This document shows positions 36,001 through 45,968 of a stretch of 64,000 nt of DNA, piece after piece. Where the stretch lies: positions 1,302,001-1,366,000 of the forward strand of contig NZ_JACVEE010000001.1 in assembly GCF_015355755.1 (NCBI RefSeq), read 5' to 3'. This DNA is from Nocardia sp. XZ_19_385. Its GTDB lineage: Bacteria; Actinomycetota; Actinomycetes; Mycobacteriales; Mycobacteriaceae. A program made the position numbers and the translations under genes. Numbering within the stretch: position 1 is the first letter of the stretch; every line of letters begins with the position of its first letter. A model generated the notes under the pieces. The model was not told the origin of the DNA and did not search any database. It saw only the letters and a list, made by a program, of their open reading frames with translations.

Positions 36001-39000
36001 CAGGGTCAGCGCTCGGGACCGGCCGAGCGCGGCGAGCGCGTTAGCCGCCTCCTCCGGCAGGGGTACCCGCAAGGCGGACCGAGTACCGCGGGCGCCGGGC
36101 GCGCCGACGAGCGTCGCCTCGGACAAGCCGGATAGGCGCTCACCCCATACCTGTTGTGCTACTTGATGATCGCGATCGGCGATCCAGCGCAGGTAGTCGC
36201 GGTAGTGCGCCGGCGCGGGCAGTTCGTGTTCGGACGACGAGTGATACAGCGACAGCAGTTCCCGCACCATGATCGGGGTGGACCAGCCGTCGGTGAGCAG
36301 GTGGTGGGCGTTGAGCACGAGCCGGTGCGCGTCGCCGGGCAGGCGAATCAGCAACGCCCGCAACAGCGGAGCGGTGCTCACGTCGAAAAGTTGTGCCGCC
36401 ACTTCGTCTTCGAGCCGGTCGGCGGACCGCAGTGCGGCGCGCACGGGCAGCGCCGACAGGTCGACGTGCCGCCACGGCACCCGGACATCGCGCGGGATCG
36501 CCTGCACCGGCCGGTCGAACTGCTCATAGTGGAAGGCTGCGCCGAGGTTCGAGTGCCGGGCGACCACGCGGTCGAAGGCCTGGACGAGCCGGTCGGCGTC
36601 GAGCGCGCCGGTGAGGTCGAATCGCGCTGTCAGCGTGTAGACATCGTTCTCGCCGTCGCGAACCGCGTGGAACAGCAAGCCTTCCTGCAGCGGCGACAAC
36701 GGCAGCAGATCCGCCAGCGGGCCGTGGATGGCCTCGAGCTCATCGATGCCGTCCTGGTCGACCTCGACTTCGGGGCAATCCGACGGCGTCAGCCCGCCCG
36801 GGGCCAGAACCGCGTGCGCCGCAAGGGCTTCCAGCGCCAGCTCCCAATGCTGCTGCAGCTCGGTCACACTGGTCGCGTCCAGCACGTTCGAGGCAGCCGT
36901 CCATTCGACCGCCAACCGTTCGCCCGCCGTCGACTCGTGCACGAAAACGTTGAGCGCCAGCACTTCCGACAGCGCCTTGGTCCGGGGCTCGAAGACCGCG
37001 AACGGGTCCTGTTCGGGTAGTCGCCACCCGGTCCCCGGCAGCGCGGGGAATCGGCCCAGATAGTTGAGCAGCAGCTCGGGAGCGCCCTGTCGGGACAGCA
37101 CCGGCGCGGTTTCGGGGTCGAGGTACCGCAGCACACCGAACCCGACACCACCGTCGGGCACCGCGCGCTTGGCTTCCTTCACCGCCCGCAACAACCGCCC
37201 CGCGGCGTCGCCACCGTCCAAGGCGTCGGACAGCTGGTTGGCATCGGCGATCGCCCCGGTCGGCACCTGAACCGGATACTCGCTGGTGAACCAGCCGATG
37301 GTGCGCGCGAAATCGGTGTCAGCGGTGAGCGCGTCGCGCCCATGACCCTCCACCGACACGAGCTGGCCGGTCGAGCCCGCCTCCCCGCGCGAGTGCCGCC
37401 ACGAACGCAGCGCCAGCATCAGCGCCGCGAGCAGGACCTCGTCCACCCGGGCCCGATACGCGTTCGGCAGCGTCGTCAGCAGAGCACGCGTGATGTCGGA
37501 CGAAACGACCGTATGTGTCCGCGCCGCGGTCTCGACCGTGTCGCGGACCGGATCCAGCGCCCGCGCACCCAATGGGACACCCGCGTCGAGCGCCGCCTGC
37601 CAGTAAGCCAATTCGGAGCGACGCGTACCCGTCACCCCTTGCTCGGCCAGTACCGTCGCATGCCGCCGCCACGAGGTGCTCGCCGGGAACGCGGGTACTG
37701 CCCGCCGCTCCCGCGCCGCCGCGGCGGCTTCCTGCAAGTCCGGCAGCAGGATCCGCCAGGAGACCCCATCGACCACCAAATGATGGGCAACAACAATCAG
37801 CTGATCCGGTCCGGACTCATTGCGCAGCAGCACAATGCGAAGCAAGTCACCGGCCTGCGGATCCAGTCCGTCAGCCGCCTGCTCGGCAATTCGCCGCACC
37901 GCCTCGTCAAGGGTGCCGGAGGCCCCGGCGCCGGCCGAAGCCGTTCGGTGTTCAACGTGCGATCCCGCGTGCTGCGACGGCTCGGTGCCCTCCAGGTGGG
38001 ACAGCGCTGACGCAGCAGCGGATCCGCCAGGCAGCCTCTTCCCGGCACTTGCGGGTGGCGTCTCGATCCGGGCGGCATCGTGTGATGCCGACACCTCGGT
38101 GACTATGTCCGCGGCGGCGACCGCACCGACATCACGGATGATCAGATCCGGGGTGCCGGTTTCGGTGTCGCGGCGCAGCAGCAGGCGCAGTGCGTCGTGA
38201 CGGTCGAGAATCGTCTGTACGCCGGTCGTCAGGTCGGCCAGGGCCACGGACTCGTCCACGAGAACCGCTGTCCACTGTGCGTATCCGGCCACCACGGTCA
38301 GATCGGGGTTGCAGTCAAACAAAGCGTGCACGATCGGCGGGATCGGGACCGTCCCGGTGGCGACGTCCGGAACACGCGGCGCTTCGTCGGCGTCGACGGC
38401 CGTGGCCTGGGCGGCCAGGGTCGCCAGATCGCGCTGGGCGAGTAGCTCTTTCGGTTGCAGGATCAGGCCGCGACCACGTAGGCGGCTGGAGACGCTGATG
38501 GCGGTGATGCTGTCGCCGCCGAGGCCGAAGAAGTCGTCGTCGACGGCGGCGCGGGGGCGGCCGAGGACTTCGGCGACGACCTCGCACAGCACTCGTTCGC
38601 GCTCGGTTCGCGGGGCGCGGCCGTGGGAATCCAGTTGCGGGGCAGGCAATGCGGCGCGGTCGAGTTTGCCGTTGACGGTTACCGGGAGTTCGTCGAGGAA
38701 CACGATCGCCGCGGGCACCAGGTGATCGGGGACGTCGGCGGCGAGGGCGCGGCGGAGTTCGTCGGCGGGCGGCAGCGTAATCCCCGCCGTCGCAACGACA
38801 TAGCCGACGAGCTGGGCCGGTGTGGTCGTGGTGATGACGGCCGCGGCCGCCGCGACGCCCGGCAGCGCGCCGAGAACCGCTTCCACTTCGCTCAATTCGA
38901 CGCGATGGCCCCGGATCTTGACTTGCTTGTCGTTGCGGCCGAGGAATTCGTAGCCCAGCCCCGGCACCCAGCGAGCGCGGTCACCGGTGCGGTACATGCG

Positions 39001-41559
39001 ATCACCGGGTGCACCGAACGGGTCGGCGACGAAGCGGTCGGCGGTGACAGCCGCTCGGCCGAGGTAGCCGCGCGCCAATTGCGGTCCGGCCAAATAGAGT
39101 TCGCCGCGTTCACCGTCGGCGACGGGAAGCAGTGCGCTGTCGAGCAAGTAGGTGCGAGTGCCCGCGAGCGGGTGGCCGATGCGGGGTGTGCCGTCCGCGA
39201 TGCGAGTGCCGATGGCGTCGACAGTGGCCTCGGTCGGGCCGTAGAGATTATGGGCGGCGATACCGGCGTCGATGATGGTGTCCCACAGCGCCGGTGGGGC
39301 CGCTTCGCCGCCGATCACCAGCAGCTCCGGGCGTGCGGCGGTGAGCAGTCCGTTGTCGACCAGGGCCGCCCCCATCGACGGGGTGGTGTCGACGACATCG
39401 ATGGCGTCGCGTGCGAAGGCGGCGACCAATGCCGCTGCGTCCCGCTGCAATTCGGCGTCGTAGATGTGCACGCGGTGCCCGCTCAGCAGCCACAGCAGCT
39501 GGTCGAGGGAGGCGTCGAAGGCGAACGACGCGGTGTGCGCAGTGTGCAGTTGCCGGTTTCCCGAGCGTGCGGCGGCGTCGGCGTAGATCGTGGAGCGGTG
39601 GTGGTGGAATAGGTGCGCCAGGCCACCGGTGCGTACCAGCACGCCCTTCGGCGTGCCGGTGGAACCGGATGTGTAGATGACGTAGGCCAGGTGCTCGCTG
39701 TTACGCGGGGCGGCCAGCTCGGCGGCGGTGAGCGGACCGTCCGGGCGGGCAGCGAGCTCAGCGGCAAACGAATCCGATTGCAGCAGAACAGGTTCGGGCC
39801 GGTCGTCGCCGGTCAGCGAGTCGGCGAGCTCCGCGCAGCTCAGCACCAGCACGGGCCGTGCGTCGTCGATGATGGCGCGGAGGCGCTGCGCCGGATGTTC
39901 CGGGTCGAGCGCCACATAGGCGGCGCCGGCGTCGAGCACCGCCAGCAGTGATACCACCAGGTCGGCGGTGCGCGGCAGGGCGATCGCGACCAGGTCGTCC
40001 GGGCCGATCCCCCGGGCGCGCAGGGACCGCGCCAGCCGGTGCACCCGGCCCGCGAGCGCGGCGGCGGTGAGCCGTTCGTCCTCGCACACCAGCACGACCG
40101 CGTCCGGGGACTGCTCGGCAAGCCGGTTCAGCGCAGCCGGAACGTCCTCGACGACACCGGGCAGCGCCGCCGCGGCCCGCTCGGCGAGAATCCGCTCGCT
40201 CGCCCCCGCCGCGGACAACTCCACGCGCCCGATTGCCGGATCCCCGGACTCGGTGAGCCCCTGAATGATTCGAACCAGCCCGGCCAAGCGCCGCTGCACG
40301 GTCTCATGACTGTTGGTTCGAGCGTCCACCTCGAATCCGAGCTGCACCGCACCGTCGGCGATCGGAGTTACGGTGAGGCCCAGGTCTTCCGGCGGCCCAC
40401 CCGCCACGTTCCGCAGCACACCCACCGCGCCCGCGAAATCCAGGGCGAAGTCGAAAGCCTTGAGGTTGATGCCGATTCCGTGCAGCAGCGCACCCGTGCC
40501 CGCCGCACCGAGGTCGCGGGCCAGGTTCTCGCCGCGGTAACGCTGGTGCGCGCGCAGACCACGCATCGCGTCGGCGACCTGCTTGCTCAACGCCGCCAAG
40601 GTGTCGTGGCTGCGCACGGTCAACCGCAGCGGGAGCACGTTCACCGCCATGGCGGGCGTGGTCAGCGCGGTCCGGCCGACGCGCGCCATCAGCGGCATGG
40701 CGATCACCACGTCGGATTCACCGAGCAAACGATGCACGAAGCCCGCATAGCAGGCGATCAGCACTTCGGCCCAGGTGGTGCCGGTGGACTCGGCGACCGC
40801 ACGCACCTGCGCCAAATCGGCGGCCGAGAGCACCGCGCGCGCCTGGATGGTGCGTTCCGCCGGTCCGTCGACCCGCTCACCGCGGCCGTCGAGGGCGGGC
40901 AGCGGGGTGAGCAGGTCACGCCAGTAGGCGCGGTCCCGCTCGAACTGCTCGCCCGCGCGGTACTGCTCGTCCTCGGACACCAGGGTCTCGATCGAGCCGA
41001 AACCGACTGCCGCGACCTCGGTTTCGTGGACGAGCCCGGTGTAGTGGGCGGCCACCCGCCGCGACAGCATGGCCGCGCTGTAGCCGTCGACGATCAGGTG
41101 GTGGTAAAGCTGCACGCACCAGACTTCACGGTCGGTCAACCGGATCAGCTGATAGGTGTAGAGCTGGCGGTCGACCATGTGGCGGCAGTACTCCGAGGCC
41201 CGGCTGCGTTCGGCGTCGACCAGGGCGTGGGCGACGGTGACCGGGTCGGCTTCGGCGCGCAGGTCCGCGATCGGGCGCAGTTCGAGTGCGGCGTCGCTCA
41301 CGAATTGCCGCGGCCCGTCGGGGGTTTCGAGCATCCGCAGGCGCATGGTCTCGGCTTCGCCGATGGTCCGCCGGATCGCTTCGGCGAGCAGCTCGATGTC
41401 GATCGGTTCCGGGCCGGAGATCTCGAGCACCTCGCCGACGAGGTAGCTGCGGGATTCGGGATCCAGGCGCTGCGCGTTCCAGATGCCCAGCTGCGCACCG
41501 GTCAGCGAAAGCACCCGCACGCCACTTGCTTCGGAATCCACAACTGGCAGCGCACCCAC
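30091..41559 (-). CDS. Trimodular NRPS, heterobactin-type: C-A-PCP-E-C-PCP-A-C-A-PCP
   Basis: 3822 residues in one frame. Approximate order: C1 15-450 (HHLIVDGYS ~153), A1 460-970 ([10 protein letters not shown] ~630), PCP1 980-1055 (LGGDSI ~1014), epimerase 1085-1530 (HHLVVDGVS ~1258, EGHGRD, NYLGRF), C2 1560-2000 (HHLLTDGWS ~1755), PCP2 2075-2150 (LGGHSL ~2110), a 90-residue low-complexity linker, A2 2245-2770 ([10 protein letters not shown] ~2391), C3 2790-3235 (HHLLTDGWS ~2910), A3 3235-3735, PCP3 to the end (LGGDSL ~3778). Pocket codes by eye: A1 DADDVGLVDK (Arg-like), A2 DILQLGVVWK (Gly), A3 DMENIGLINK (N5-OH-Orn). No thioesterase; no PCP follows A2. GTG at 41559 with GAGGAG upstream. 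Predicted product: DHB-D-Arg-Gly-hydroxyornithine. Confidence 0.93.
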   Translation of the reverse strand: MGALPVVDSEASGVRVLSLTGAQLGIWNAQRLDPESRSYLVGEVLEISGPEPIDIELLAEAIRRTIGEAETMRLRMLETPDGPRQFVSDAALELRPIADLRAEADPVTVAHALVDAERSRASEYCRHMVDRQLYTYQLIRLTDREVWCVQLYHHLIVDGYSAAMLSRRVAAHYTGLVHETEVAAVGFGSIETLVSEDEQYRAGEQFERDRAYWRDLLTPLPALDGRGERVDGPAERTIQARAVLSAADLAQVRAVAESTGTTWAEVLIACYAGFVHRLLGESDVVIAMPLMARVGRTALTTPAMAVNVLPLRLTVRSHDTLAALSKQVADAMRGLRAHQRYRGENLARDLGAAGTGALLHGIGINLKAFDFALDFAGAVGVLRNVAGGPPEDLGLTVTPIADGAVQLGFEVDARTNSHETVQRRLAGLVRIIQGLTESGDPAIGRVELSAAGASERILAERAAAALPGVVEDVPAALNRLAEQSPDAVVLVCEDERLTAAALAGRVHRLARSLRARGIGPDDLVAIALPRTADLVVSLLAVLDAGAAYVALDPEHPAQRLRAIIDDARPVLVLSCAELADSLTGDDRPEPVLLQSDSFAAELAARPDGPLTAAELAAPRNSEHLAYVIYTSGSTGTPKGVLVRTGGLAHLFHHHRSTIYADAAARSGNRQLHTAHTASFAFDASLDQLLWLLSGHRVHIYDAELQRDAAALVAAFARDAIDVVDTTPSMGAALVDNGLLTAARPELLVIGGEAAPPALWDTIIDAGIAAHNLYGPTEATVDAIGTRIADGTPRIGHPLAGTRTYLLDSALLPVADGERGELYLAGPQLARGYLGRAAVTADRFVADPFGAPGDRMYRTGDRARWVPGLGYEFLGRNDKQVKIRGHRVELSEVEAVLGALPGVAAAAAVITTTTPAQLVGYVVATAGITLPPADELRRALAADVPDHLVPAAIVFLDELPVTVNGKLDRAALPAPQLDSHGRAPRTERERVLCEVVAEVLGRPRAAVDDDFFGLGGDSITAISVSSRLRGRGLILQPKELLAQRDLATLAAQATAVDADEAPRVPDVATGTVPIPPIVHALFDCNPDLTVVAGYAQWTAVLVDESVALADLTTGVQTILDRHDALRLLLRRDTETGTPDLIIRDVGAVAAADIVTEVSASHDAARIETPPASAGKRLPGGSAAASALSHLEGTEPSQHAGSHVEHRTASAGAGASGTLDEAVRRIAEQAADGLDPQAGDLLRIVLLRNESGPDQLIVVAHHLVVDGVSWRILLPDLQEAAAAARERRAVPAFPASTSWRRHATVLAEQGVTGTRRSELAYWQAALDAGVPLGARALDPVRDTVETAARTHTVVSSDITRALLTTLPNAYRARVDEVLLAALMLALRSWRHSRGEAGSTGQLVSVEGHGRDALTADTDFARTIGWFTSEYPVQVPTGAIADANQLSDALDGGDAAGRLLRAVKEAKRAVPDGGVGFGVLRYLDPETAPVLSRQGAPELLLNYLGRFPALPGTGWRLPEQDPFAVFEPRTKALSEVLALNVFVHESTAGERLAVEWTAASNVLDATSVTELQQHWELALEALAAHAVLAPGGLTPSDCPEVEVDQDGIDELEAIHGPLADLLPLSPLQEGLLFHAVRDGENDVYTLTARFDLTGALDADRLVQAFDRVVARHSNLGAAFHYEQFDRPVQAIPRDVRVPWRHVDLSALPVRAALRSADRLEDEVAAQLFDVSTAPLLRALLIRLPGDAHRLVLNAHHLLTDGWSTPIMVRELLSLYHSSSEHELPAPAHYRDYLRWIADRDHQVAQQVWGERLSGLSEATLVGAPGARGTRSALRVPLPEEAANALAALGRSRALTLNTLVQGAWGAVLAELTGRNDVVFGATVSGRPADLPGVETMVGLFSNTIPVRMTIDPVRPLLDQFTRLQEAQFGIQEVEHTGLAEVERVAGIGQLFDTLVLFENFPNSGPGQPESHDLRVAGFTNRGVTHYPITLLAPPSAGLDLILDHDTAAVPAELVQRTASRLVDILTGLIAAPEQTAAALLTASPDPTVLSHRRPDAVVAAPDTLPLDPGAHQDIRAERTDDGSAEVIDAVRTCAAKVLEVPEVGVDDDFFSLGGHSLTAMRLVGALRKLGLRIVVADIFDAPTARGLAACAVIDPVRWNQARYAGTAQEPDPRNGLGTSSGARVLADSADTDAAPTDSPNRDGARTNRAAEDDSVPGDNGALAVQASASASSVASDPVRRSEIPQGIAVGFATQVRRTPDSTAVVSGGAALTYGELGARVDDLACRLLAAGAGPEQVVAVALPRSADLVVGLLAVLRIGAAYLPLDVDYPAQRLEYMLADAKPRCVLTNSAVVDRLPAASPRTLLVDSAEAVDTSIVLPEPPHAGDHLAYVIHTSGSTGNPKGVLISTANLAAFAETVVADGWIRPGDRFVAVTTVSFDIAVLELLCPLTAGATVVVADRPTVLDPDALHALISNSGATVVQATPSLWRVLVEHEDADQLGTVRALVGGEALPTDLATDMVAQCAAVRNVYGPTEVTVWATSAELTQGDPVTIGAPWTDVHVRVLDNDLREVAEGELYLGGAQVVRGYLNRPAMTAARFVADPSRPGQRLYRTGDLVRRTDSGLLFRGRADDQVKVRGFRIELGEVETALRQVPGVTAAAACVRADSAGTGRLFGYVVTADGSAIDPAAVRAHLAALLPEYMVPQSITTIPALPLTLNGKLDRKALPTPGSAQSGSTRVAPDTTAFEPLLALDADGRARLDALCPNWVEALPLGPLQEGMYFQSLVDSAAGSDAYHMQPRFSFAATESGAAAVDVPALRAAADALLRRYPNLRAGFTHAGFAQPVQFIPATASVPFREVDFTALPEAEIPSALKELDNTEFTTPFDYTAPPLIRMTLAWLPGDRAYLVCTQHHLLTDGWSQTLMYRELFALYEHARKSTADLDTVLPAPADFRDHLRWLAETDSAAAESAWSTYLAELRQPTLIASKQAAEKAALPVFTRTGLSDSTTQALHAFARKAGVTLSTVVSTAWGLALRATTGTDDVVFGATVSGRSPEVPDADRMVGLALNTVPVRVRTRPSEPLTDLMRRVFREQGRLTDHHQLGLGRIQRAAGVPALFDTLTVFRNVPRDHQAQSEMFQRNGISGFEAIDGTHYAITIDIEPGSPTTPMAITCEHRPDLVADAEAAALLDRLVAVLDLIVTKTGAHVADTVVPAASTPLEFAPERVDVPLPGQPGGSVDALLRERAQATPDVTALVCGPVSLTARELDTRVDRLARILAATGVGSGDTVALALPRTADHVVAIFAVMRTGAAYLPLDLAHPPARLRDLIADSAAAAVISTTVEAGTLLDDSHRAVLLDDPAVADVLDGRTAPPLLPDTAVRGPISADQPAYVIYTSGSTGKPKGVVVGHRGLTAMYHNHVDEIFRPTEQSANRGRLRIAHTVSFSFDMSWEELFWLLAGHEVHVIDERARLEPTALVRHYRSVGIDVINVTPSYAKELIAGGLLDGEHILALVILGGEAVPADLWTRLREQPGVDGYDLYGPTEFTINAMGSPVQGSETPCLGRPVRNAHARVLDSGLREVPVGAVGELYMSGDGVALGYLDRPGLTASAFVPDPFAADGGRMYRTGDLVQRRRDGQLQYMGRGDHQVKIRGVRIELGEVEAALAACDGVRRAAANVRRDATGTARLIGYVVPEPGRAVEDLRPELRKRLPAQLVPSDIVIIASIPLTPNGKLDRAALPEPPARTASNGPRTDTERALCAVFARVLGVAEITDVEDSFFDLGGDSLRVMRLVGELEREFGVTLAVGAVLAQPTVADLAGLLETTRV

Positions 41560-41597
41560 ACCGAACTCCTCATCCTTCGAACACGATCACCATCAAG

Positions 41598-41631
41598 ATA
41601 GGCAACCCTAACTTTGATGAGCCTAAACTAT
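41598..41631 (-). promoter_or_regulatory. Two overlapping iron boxes before the NRPS gene
   Basis: ATAGGCAACCCTAACTTTG (41598-41616) matches 13 of 19 positions of the iron-box consensus, and TTTGATGAGCCTAAACTAT (41613-41631) matches 14 of 19. The second contains minus-strand TAGGCT, a -10 that would start transcription about 54 nt before the NRPS GTG. Confidence 0.6.
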
Positions 41632-41675
41632 CCCATGCGGAAACTGGAACCTACAGAGCCTGTTCCCGCGCAATG

Positions 41676-42521
41676 TCACTCGTGTTCGTGCGCCTCTTCG
41701 AAATCGGCGACGCCGCGCTTCCAGTACCCGGTGACCAGGTGATCCGCCGCCGCCAGCCCGAATTCGCCGCGCAGCCACCGACGTAGCGGGCGCACGGTGA
41801 CAGCTTCACCGGCGATCCAGGCGTAGACCCGCTCGCCCGCCGGCACCGGCACGGCTTGAACAGCCTGGACCAGCACCTCGGAGTGCCCGGCGGCGACGCC
41901 GTCACGAAACAGCCACTGGACCTGAACCTCTGACGGCGCGGTCAGTTCGACCACTTCCGAGGCGTCGGCCACTTCGATGAACGCCCACCCGGCGGCGGTC
42001 GGCGGCAAGGTCTCCAGCCAGCGCGCCATGGCGGGCAACGCGGTGATGTCACCGGCGAGCAAATAGCGGTCGTAGGTGTCGGGCACGACGAGCCCGCCCG
42101 GCGGACCGGCGATGTAGACCCGCGTGCCGGGCCTGACCTCCGCCGCCCAGGTGGCCGCGAAACCACCCGGGTGCAAGGCGAAGTCGATATCCAGCTCGCC
42201 CGCGGCGGCGTCGAAGCGCCGCACCGTGTACTCCCGGGAAATCGGCAGCGGCCGCGGCCATTTCATGCTCAGGCCGACCTTCTCCGGCAGGCGCAAGGAT
42301 CCGTCGGCATCCGGGAAGATCAGGCGCACATGCTCGGTCGGCGTGTGACTTTCGAAGCCTTCGAGTTCCGGGCCGCCGAAGGTCAAGCGCCGCAAGGCCG
42401 AACCGACCATCTCGGTCCGCACTACCTCCAGTTCCCGCAGGCCGATCGGGTACGGCACCTTCGCCCCACCGGCCCCGGCTCGAACCTCGGCGATTCGCTC
42501 CACATGCGTACTCACTGTCAT
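41676..42521 (-). CDS. Siderophore-interacting protein (FAD/NAD(P)H ferric-siderophore reductase)
   Basis: 281 residues, SIP/ViuB family. The FAD-binding RxYS/T motif is ISREYTVRRFD, followed by DIDFALHPGGFAATWAAEV, VYIAGPPGGLVVPD, YLLAGDITALPAMARWLETL (the NAD(P)H-binding region) and C-terminal GYWKRGVADFEEAHEHE, all typical. It reduces Fe(III) in the imported complex so the metal is released in the cytoplasm. ATG at 42521, with AGGA 8 nt upstream; the longer frame to 42596 runs into the permease gene. It follows the second permease gene by 28 nt, so the three form an uptake/release operon. Confidence 0.93.
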   Translation of the reverse strand: MTVSTHVERIAEVRAGAGGAKVPYPIGLRELEVVRTEMVGSALRRLTFGGPELEGFESHTPTEHVRLIFPDADGSLRLPEKVGLSMKWPRPLPISREYTVRRFDAAAGELDIDFALHPGGFAATWAAEVRPGTRVYIAGPPGGLVVPDTYDRYLLAGDITALPAMARWLETLPPTAAGWAFIEVADASEVVELTAPSEVQVQWLFRDGVAAGHSEVLVQAVQAVPVPAGERVYAWIAGEAVTVRPLRRWLRGEFGLAAADHLVTGYWKRGVADFEEAHEHE

Positions 42522-42549
42522 CGGCGCTGTCCTTTCCATCCAGTTCGTT

Positions 42550-43608
42550 TCACTGCCGGGCCTCGCGGGCGAGCAGCCACACGAAGTACGCGCCACCGAC
42601 CGAGACCGTCACCACACCGACTGGCAGCTGGGTCGGGGCGAAGGCGCGCTGCGCGATCCAGTCGCTCAGTAGCAGCAACAACGCGCCCAGTGCGGCGGAG
42701 GGCACCGGGGCGACCGTGGCCGAGCGAGTCAGTCGGCGCGCCAATTGCGGTGCGGCCAAAGACAAGAACGCGATCGGGCCCGCCGCGGCGGTCGCGACCG
42801 CGGTGAGCGCTACACCCACCAGCACCGCCGCCAGCCGAGTCGGCTCCAGCCGGATCCCCAGCGCTCGGGCAGTATCGTCGCCGAGTTCGAGCAGCGGCAT
42901 CCGGTAGGCCAGCCACAGCACGCCGGGCAACAGCGCCACCAGGGCGATGGCCACCGGCGTGACCTGACTCCAATCCAGCCCGGTCAGCGAGCCCGAACCC
43001 CAGACCGCCGCTGCCATGGCGGTATTCACGTCCATCTTCATCAGCAGCCACACATTCACCGACTGCAGCATGGTGCTGATCGCGATGCCCGCGATGATCA
43101 ACCGGAAACCCTGCATACCGCCTTTCAGCGACAGCATGTAAACGATTGCGGCGGTGGCTATTCCACCGATCAACGCGCCGAGGGCGGTTTGCCGGTAACC
43201 GCCGCCGAAGATCAGCATCACGATCAGCGCGCCGGTGTAGGCGCCGAAATTGAAGCCGATCACGTCGGGGCTGCCCAGCGGGTTCCGGGTCAGCGACTGG
43301 AAGATCGCACCGCTGGCGCCCAGCGCCGCACCGAGCAGCAAGGCCAGCAGCACTCGCGGCATCCGCAGGTCCATCACCACGAATTCCGCCAGGCGCGTGG
43401 AATCCCCGAAGACCGCCTGCACCACCGTCGTCGGCGACAGCTGGTACTCACCGGTGCCGAGAGCGAAGACCGCGACCACGGCGCTCGCGGCGAGCAGCAC
43501 GGCGATGACCGCGGGCGTGCGCAACCCGATCCGCACCGAAACCCGGTTTCCGGCGCGCAGCACCACCATGCGGCGTCCGAAATCTATTCGCGGAGCAGTC
43601 TTCACCAT
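42550..43608 (-). CDS. Iron-siderophore ABC transporter permease (FecCD, FepG-like)
   Basis: 352 residues with about nine or ten hydrophobic helices. LRMPRVLLALLLGAALGASGA, FQSLTRNPLGSPDVIGFNFGA and the ATPase-contact loop TRLAAVLVGVALTAVATAAAGPIAFLSLAAPQ-type region (GPIAFLSLAAPQLARRL) are the FecCD signatures. It forms the import channel together with the permease encoded upstream. ATG at 43608, GGGAGG 8 nt upstream. No ATP-binding subunit is encoded nearby, so the transporter must borrow a FecE/FepC-like ATPase from elsewhere. Confidence 0.93.
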   Translation of the reverse strand: MVKTAPRIDFGRRMVVLRAGNRVSVRIGLRTPAVIAVLLAASAVVAVFALGTGEYQLSPTTVVQAVFGDSTRLAEFVVMDLRMPRVLLALLLGAALGASGAIFQSLTRNPLGSPDVIGFNFGAYTGALIVMLIFGGGYRQTALGALIGGIATAAIVYMLSLKGGMQGFRLIIAGIAISTMLQSVNVWLLMKMDVNTAMAAAVWGSGSLTGLDWSQVTPVAIALVALLPGVLWLAYRMPLLELGDDTARALGIRLEPTRLAAVLVGVALTAVATAAAGPIAFLSLAAPQLARRLTRSATVAPVPSAALGALLLLLSDWIAQRAFAPTQLPVGVVTVSVGGAYFVWLLAREARQ

Positions 43609-43693
43609 CGTCCGGCCTCCCAGTCACGCGTCTGCACTGCACGTGCGCGCCCGGCAATCTGCGCAGATGCTCGCGGGGCGAGCAGCAGTACGT

Positions 43694-44728
43694 TCACAGG
43701 GAACTCACTTTCTTGCGACGGATCAGGGCGATGAGGACAGGTGCGCCGACGAAGGCGGTCACGATGCCGACGGCCAGTTCGTCGGGACGCACCACGACGC
43801 GGCCGATGATGTCGGCGACGAGCAGCAGAATCGGCGCACCGACCATGGAGTACGGCAGGATCCAGCGTTGATCCGGTCCGACGATCCAGCGCGCGACATG
43901 CGGAATCATCAAGCCCACGAAGCCGATCGGGCCCGCGGCGGCGGTGGCCGCACCACACAGCAGCGTGACAGCGACAACGGCGAGCACCCGGGTTCGAACG
44001 ATGTCGGTACCGAGGGCGCGAGCCAGATCCTCCCCCAGCGCCACCGTGTTCAAGGGGCGAGCCACGACCATCGCCACGACCAGACCGATCATCACGAACA
44101 CCGCCACCGGCCCCACGATGTCCATTCCGCGCCCGGCTACCGTGCCCGCGTTCCAGAAGCGCATCTGGTCGAAAGTCTTGGGGTCCAGCAACATCATCCC
44201 CACCGTGACGCCGTGGAGTACCGCCCCGATCGCTACGCCCGCGAGCGTGAGCCGGATCGGCGTCGCTCCGCCCCGCCCCATCGAGCCCAGCGCGTACACC
44301 GCCACGGTCACCACGGCCGCACCCAGGAACGCGAACCACACGTAGGACCAGACGCTGGTCAGCCCGAACACCGCGACACCCAGCGCCACAAAGAATCCCG
44401 CGCCGTAGTTGACGCCCAGGATCCCGGGATCCGCCAGCGGATTGCGGGTCATCGCCTGGATCAGCGCACCCGAAACCCCCAGCGCCGCACCGACGATCAC
44501 CGCGAGCACGGTCCGCGGCACCCGGAGCGACCGCACCACCACGTGCTCGTCGGAGCCATCGAAGTGCCACAACGCATCCCAGGCGGTGCCCATCGGGATA
44601 TCGCGGGCTCCGATCATCAGACTCAGCACACACGCCGCGGCGAGCACCCCGACTCCCACCAGCAGCCAGAGCGTCCGCCGTGCCGCCACCGCGGTCGTTA
44701 CCGTTGCGATCGTGGGTGTTTCGACCAC
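43694..44728 (-). CDS. Iron-siderophore ABC transporter permease (FecCD, FepD-like)
   Basis: 344 residues, about nine to ten helices. RSLRVPRTVLAVIVGAALGV, QAMTRNPLADPGILGVNYGA and GPIGFVGLMIPHVARWIVGP are FecCD signatures. GTG at 44728 with AGGAGAGG 3 nt upstream. First of the two permease genes; no iron box lies directly upstream, only the hairpin at 44761-44792. Expression may therefore depend on read-through from the iron-box promoter at 45609, in front of the secreted-protein gene. Confidence 0.93.
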   Translation of the reverse strand: MVETPTIATVTTAVAARRTLWLLVGVGVLAAACVLSLMIGARDIPMGTAWDALWHFDGSDEHVVVRSLRVPRTVLAVIVGAALGVSGALIQAMTRNPLADPGILGVNYGAGFFVALGVAVFGLTSVWSYVWFAFLGAAVVTVAVYALGSMGRGGATPIRLTLAGVAIGAVLHGVTVGMMLLDPKTFDQMRFWNAGTVAGRGMDIVGPVAVFVMIGLVVAMVVARPLNTVALGEDLARALGTDIVRTRVLAVVAVTLLCGAATAAAGPIGFVGLMIPHVARWIVGPDQRWILPYSMVGAPILLLVADIIGRVVVRPDELAVGIVTAFVGAPVLIALIRRKKVSSL

Positions 44729-44760
44729 TGACCTCTCCTACTCCGTCACCAAACGGCTGT

Positions 44761-44792
44761 GGCCGGTGCACCCCCGAAGGGGCGCACCGGCC
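44761..44792 (-). terminator. Hairpin between the secreted-protein gene and the permease genes
   Basis: GGCCGGTGC-A-CCCC (44761-44774) pairs with GGGG-C-GCACCGGCC (44779-44792), with one mismatch and a CGAA loop. There is no T-tract. It could end or attenuate the 45538 transcript before the permease genes. Confidence 0.6.
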
Positions 44793-44812
44793 GAAACCAC
44801 CTACAGACGACG

Positions 44813-45538
44813 CTACTTGGCCGGCTCCGCGGGCGGCAGCGGCGCGTTGACGGTGCTGAAGTACTCGATCGCCGCGGCGATCGCGACGGGGGCACCGACG
44901 AGGAAGGTGCCGGCCATGGCGCCGAGCGGACCCAGGGTCATGGCGCCGGCGAGGCAGCCCGCGATGGGGCCGCCGCCGAGCAGCAGGGCGACAGGCAGGG
45001 TCAGGCCGAGGCCGAGCACACCACCGGCAACACAGCCGACGATGCCGGCGCCGATCGCGCCGACGATCGCGCCGATCGCGGCACCCACCGACAGGCGGCT
45101 GCCGAACTTGGACCAGGCAGCCGACTCACGCTGCTCGGCGGCCTTGTTGGAGACCTCCTTGGGCGCGAAGGCGGCCGGGCGGTAGTAGGCGCCCTCCAGG
45201 ACCGGCTTCAGGGTGGCCTTGTTGCCCTCGATGGTGGCGCTGACCGGGTAGACGATGTCGTCGACGTTCACCTCGAGCGGCACGCCGCCGACGATATCGC
45301 CTGTGGGGGAAAGGATCTGGAACTGGCCGTCCTTGACCACCAGGCTGCCCGCGTCGGTGGTGACGACGGCGGAGTTGCCGTCATTGTTGGTGGTGTAGTT
45401 GACGACGCCCGGCACGATCGGCACGGTGAACCCGCCCTGCGGTGCGGCCGGGGCCGGTGCGGCGCCGGCGGTGCCGCCCGCGACCGTCAGGGCGGCCACC
45501 GTAATCATCGACGCCGCAGCGAATTCCCTCATCCTCAT
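44813..45538 (-). CDS. Iron-box-controlled secreted protein with glycine-rich membrane segment
   Basis: 241 residues. Signal peptide MRMREFAAASMITVAALTVA, cleavage probably after GAA. A beta-rich N-terminal domain follows (VPGVVNYTTNNDGNSAVVTT, GSLVVKDGQFQILSPTGDI). The C-terminal third is a long glycine-rich hydrophobic region (VGAAIGAIVGAIGAGIVG, LPVALLLGGGPIAGCLAGAM) like a glycine zipper that could insert in or oligomerise at the membrane. I do not recognise a characterised family; similar secreted proteins seem to be common in Nocardia. A 17/19 iron box lies ~70 nt upstream, and the siderophore permease genes are downstream, so a part in iron acquisition at the cell envelope is plausible but inferred. 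Confidence 0.8.
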   Translation of the reverse strand: MRMREFAAASMITVAALTVAGGTAGAAPAPAAPQGGFTVPIVPGVVNYTTNNDGNSAVVTTDAGSLVVKDGQFQILSPTGDIVGGVPLEVNVDDIVYPVSATIEGNKATLKPVLEGAYYRPAAFAPKEVSNKAAEQRESAAWSKFGSRLSVGAAIGAIVGAIGAGIVGCVAGGVLGLGLTLPVALLLGGGPIAGCLAGAMTLGPLGAMAGTFLVGAPVAIAAAIEYFSTVNAPLPPAEPAK

Positions 45539-45608
45539 CGTGCTTTACCTGTTCCTAACTCTGGTTCGACAGTCCGCGCTTACCTGGCTATCACCCGGCA
45601 TGCGTCGG

Positions 45609-45627
45609 TAAAGTTAGCCTAACCTGA
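45609..45627 (-). promoter_or_regulatory. Strong iron box before the secreted-protein/permease operon
   Basis: TAAAGTTAGCCTAACCTGA matches TWAGGTTAGSCTWACCTWA at 17 of 19 positions, the best in the window. On the minus strand it includes TAGGCT as a -10 for the gene starting at 45538. Confidence 0.8.
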
Positions 45628-45968
45628 GTGAGAGCGCAATGGGGACGGTTACTTCCAGGCTAGCTTTCGAGACAGAGGTCACCGATCGCTCGACGATCGA
45701 TGACGGCGGCCGACGCGATGTAGAGCCGCCCCGAATTGCATTCGCAGTCAAGGTTTTTCAGCTAATCGGAGGCTACTGCGGAGCAGCACGCGCAGACCGT
45801 GCCAGTGCGTTCCTGATCAACCGCACCCGACGGACTGAACTGCGGCGAACTCAGCGAATTCCACAGCCCGATCGAACCCGTTCCGACTTCGGATCAACCG
45901 GCGTAGGCTCCGAAATGAGACCGCGCAACGCGAATCCTCTACGCCCCTGCACCCCTAGGAGGCGGGCG
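45628..45968. other. Intergenic stretch, right edge of siderophore locus
   Basis: 341 bp between the iron box and the cupredoxin gene. A frame continuous with the cupredoxin runs through it but begins far upstream of a clear ribosome site and has no recognisable content. I see no other gene. Confidence 0.5.

Noticed and set aside
18070..45627. Nocobactin/mycobactin-type (salicylate-oxazoline, lysine-based) cluster
   Set aside because: No salicylate synthase, PKS, heterocyclisation domain or lysine acyltransferase. The aryl ligase has the DHB-type Ser, and EntA and isochorismatase are present.
45639..45968. N-terminal extension of the cupredoxin by 110 residues
   Set aside because: A signal peptide and perfect ribosome site mark the start at 45969; the extension would bury the signal peptide.
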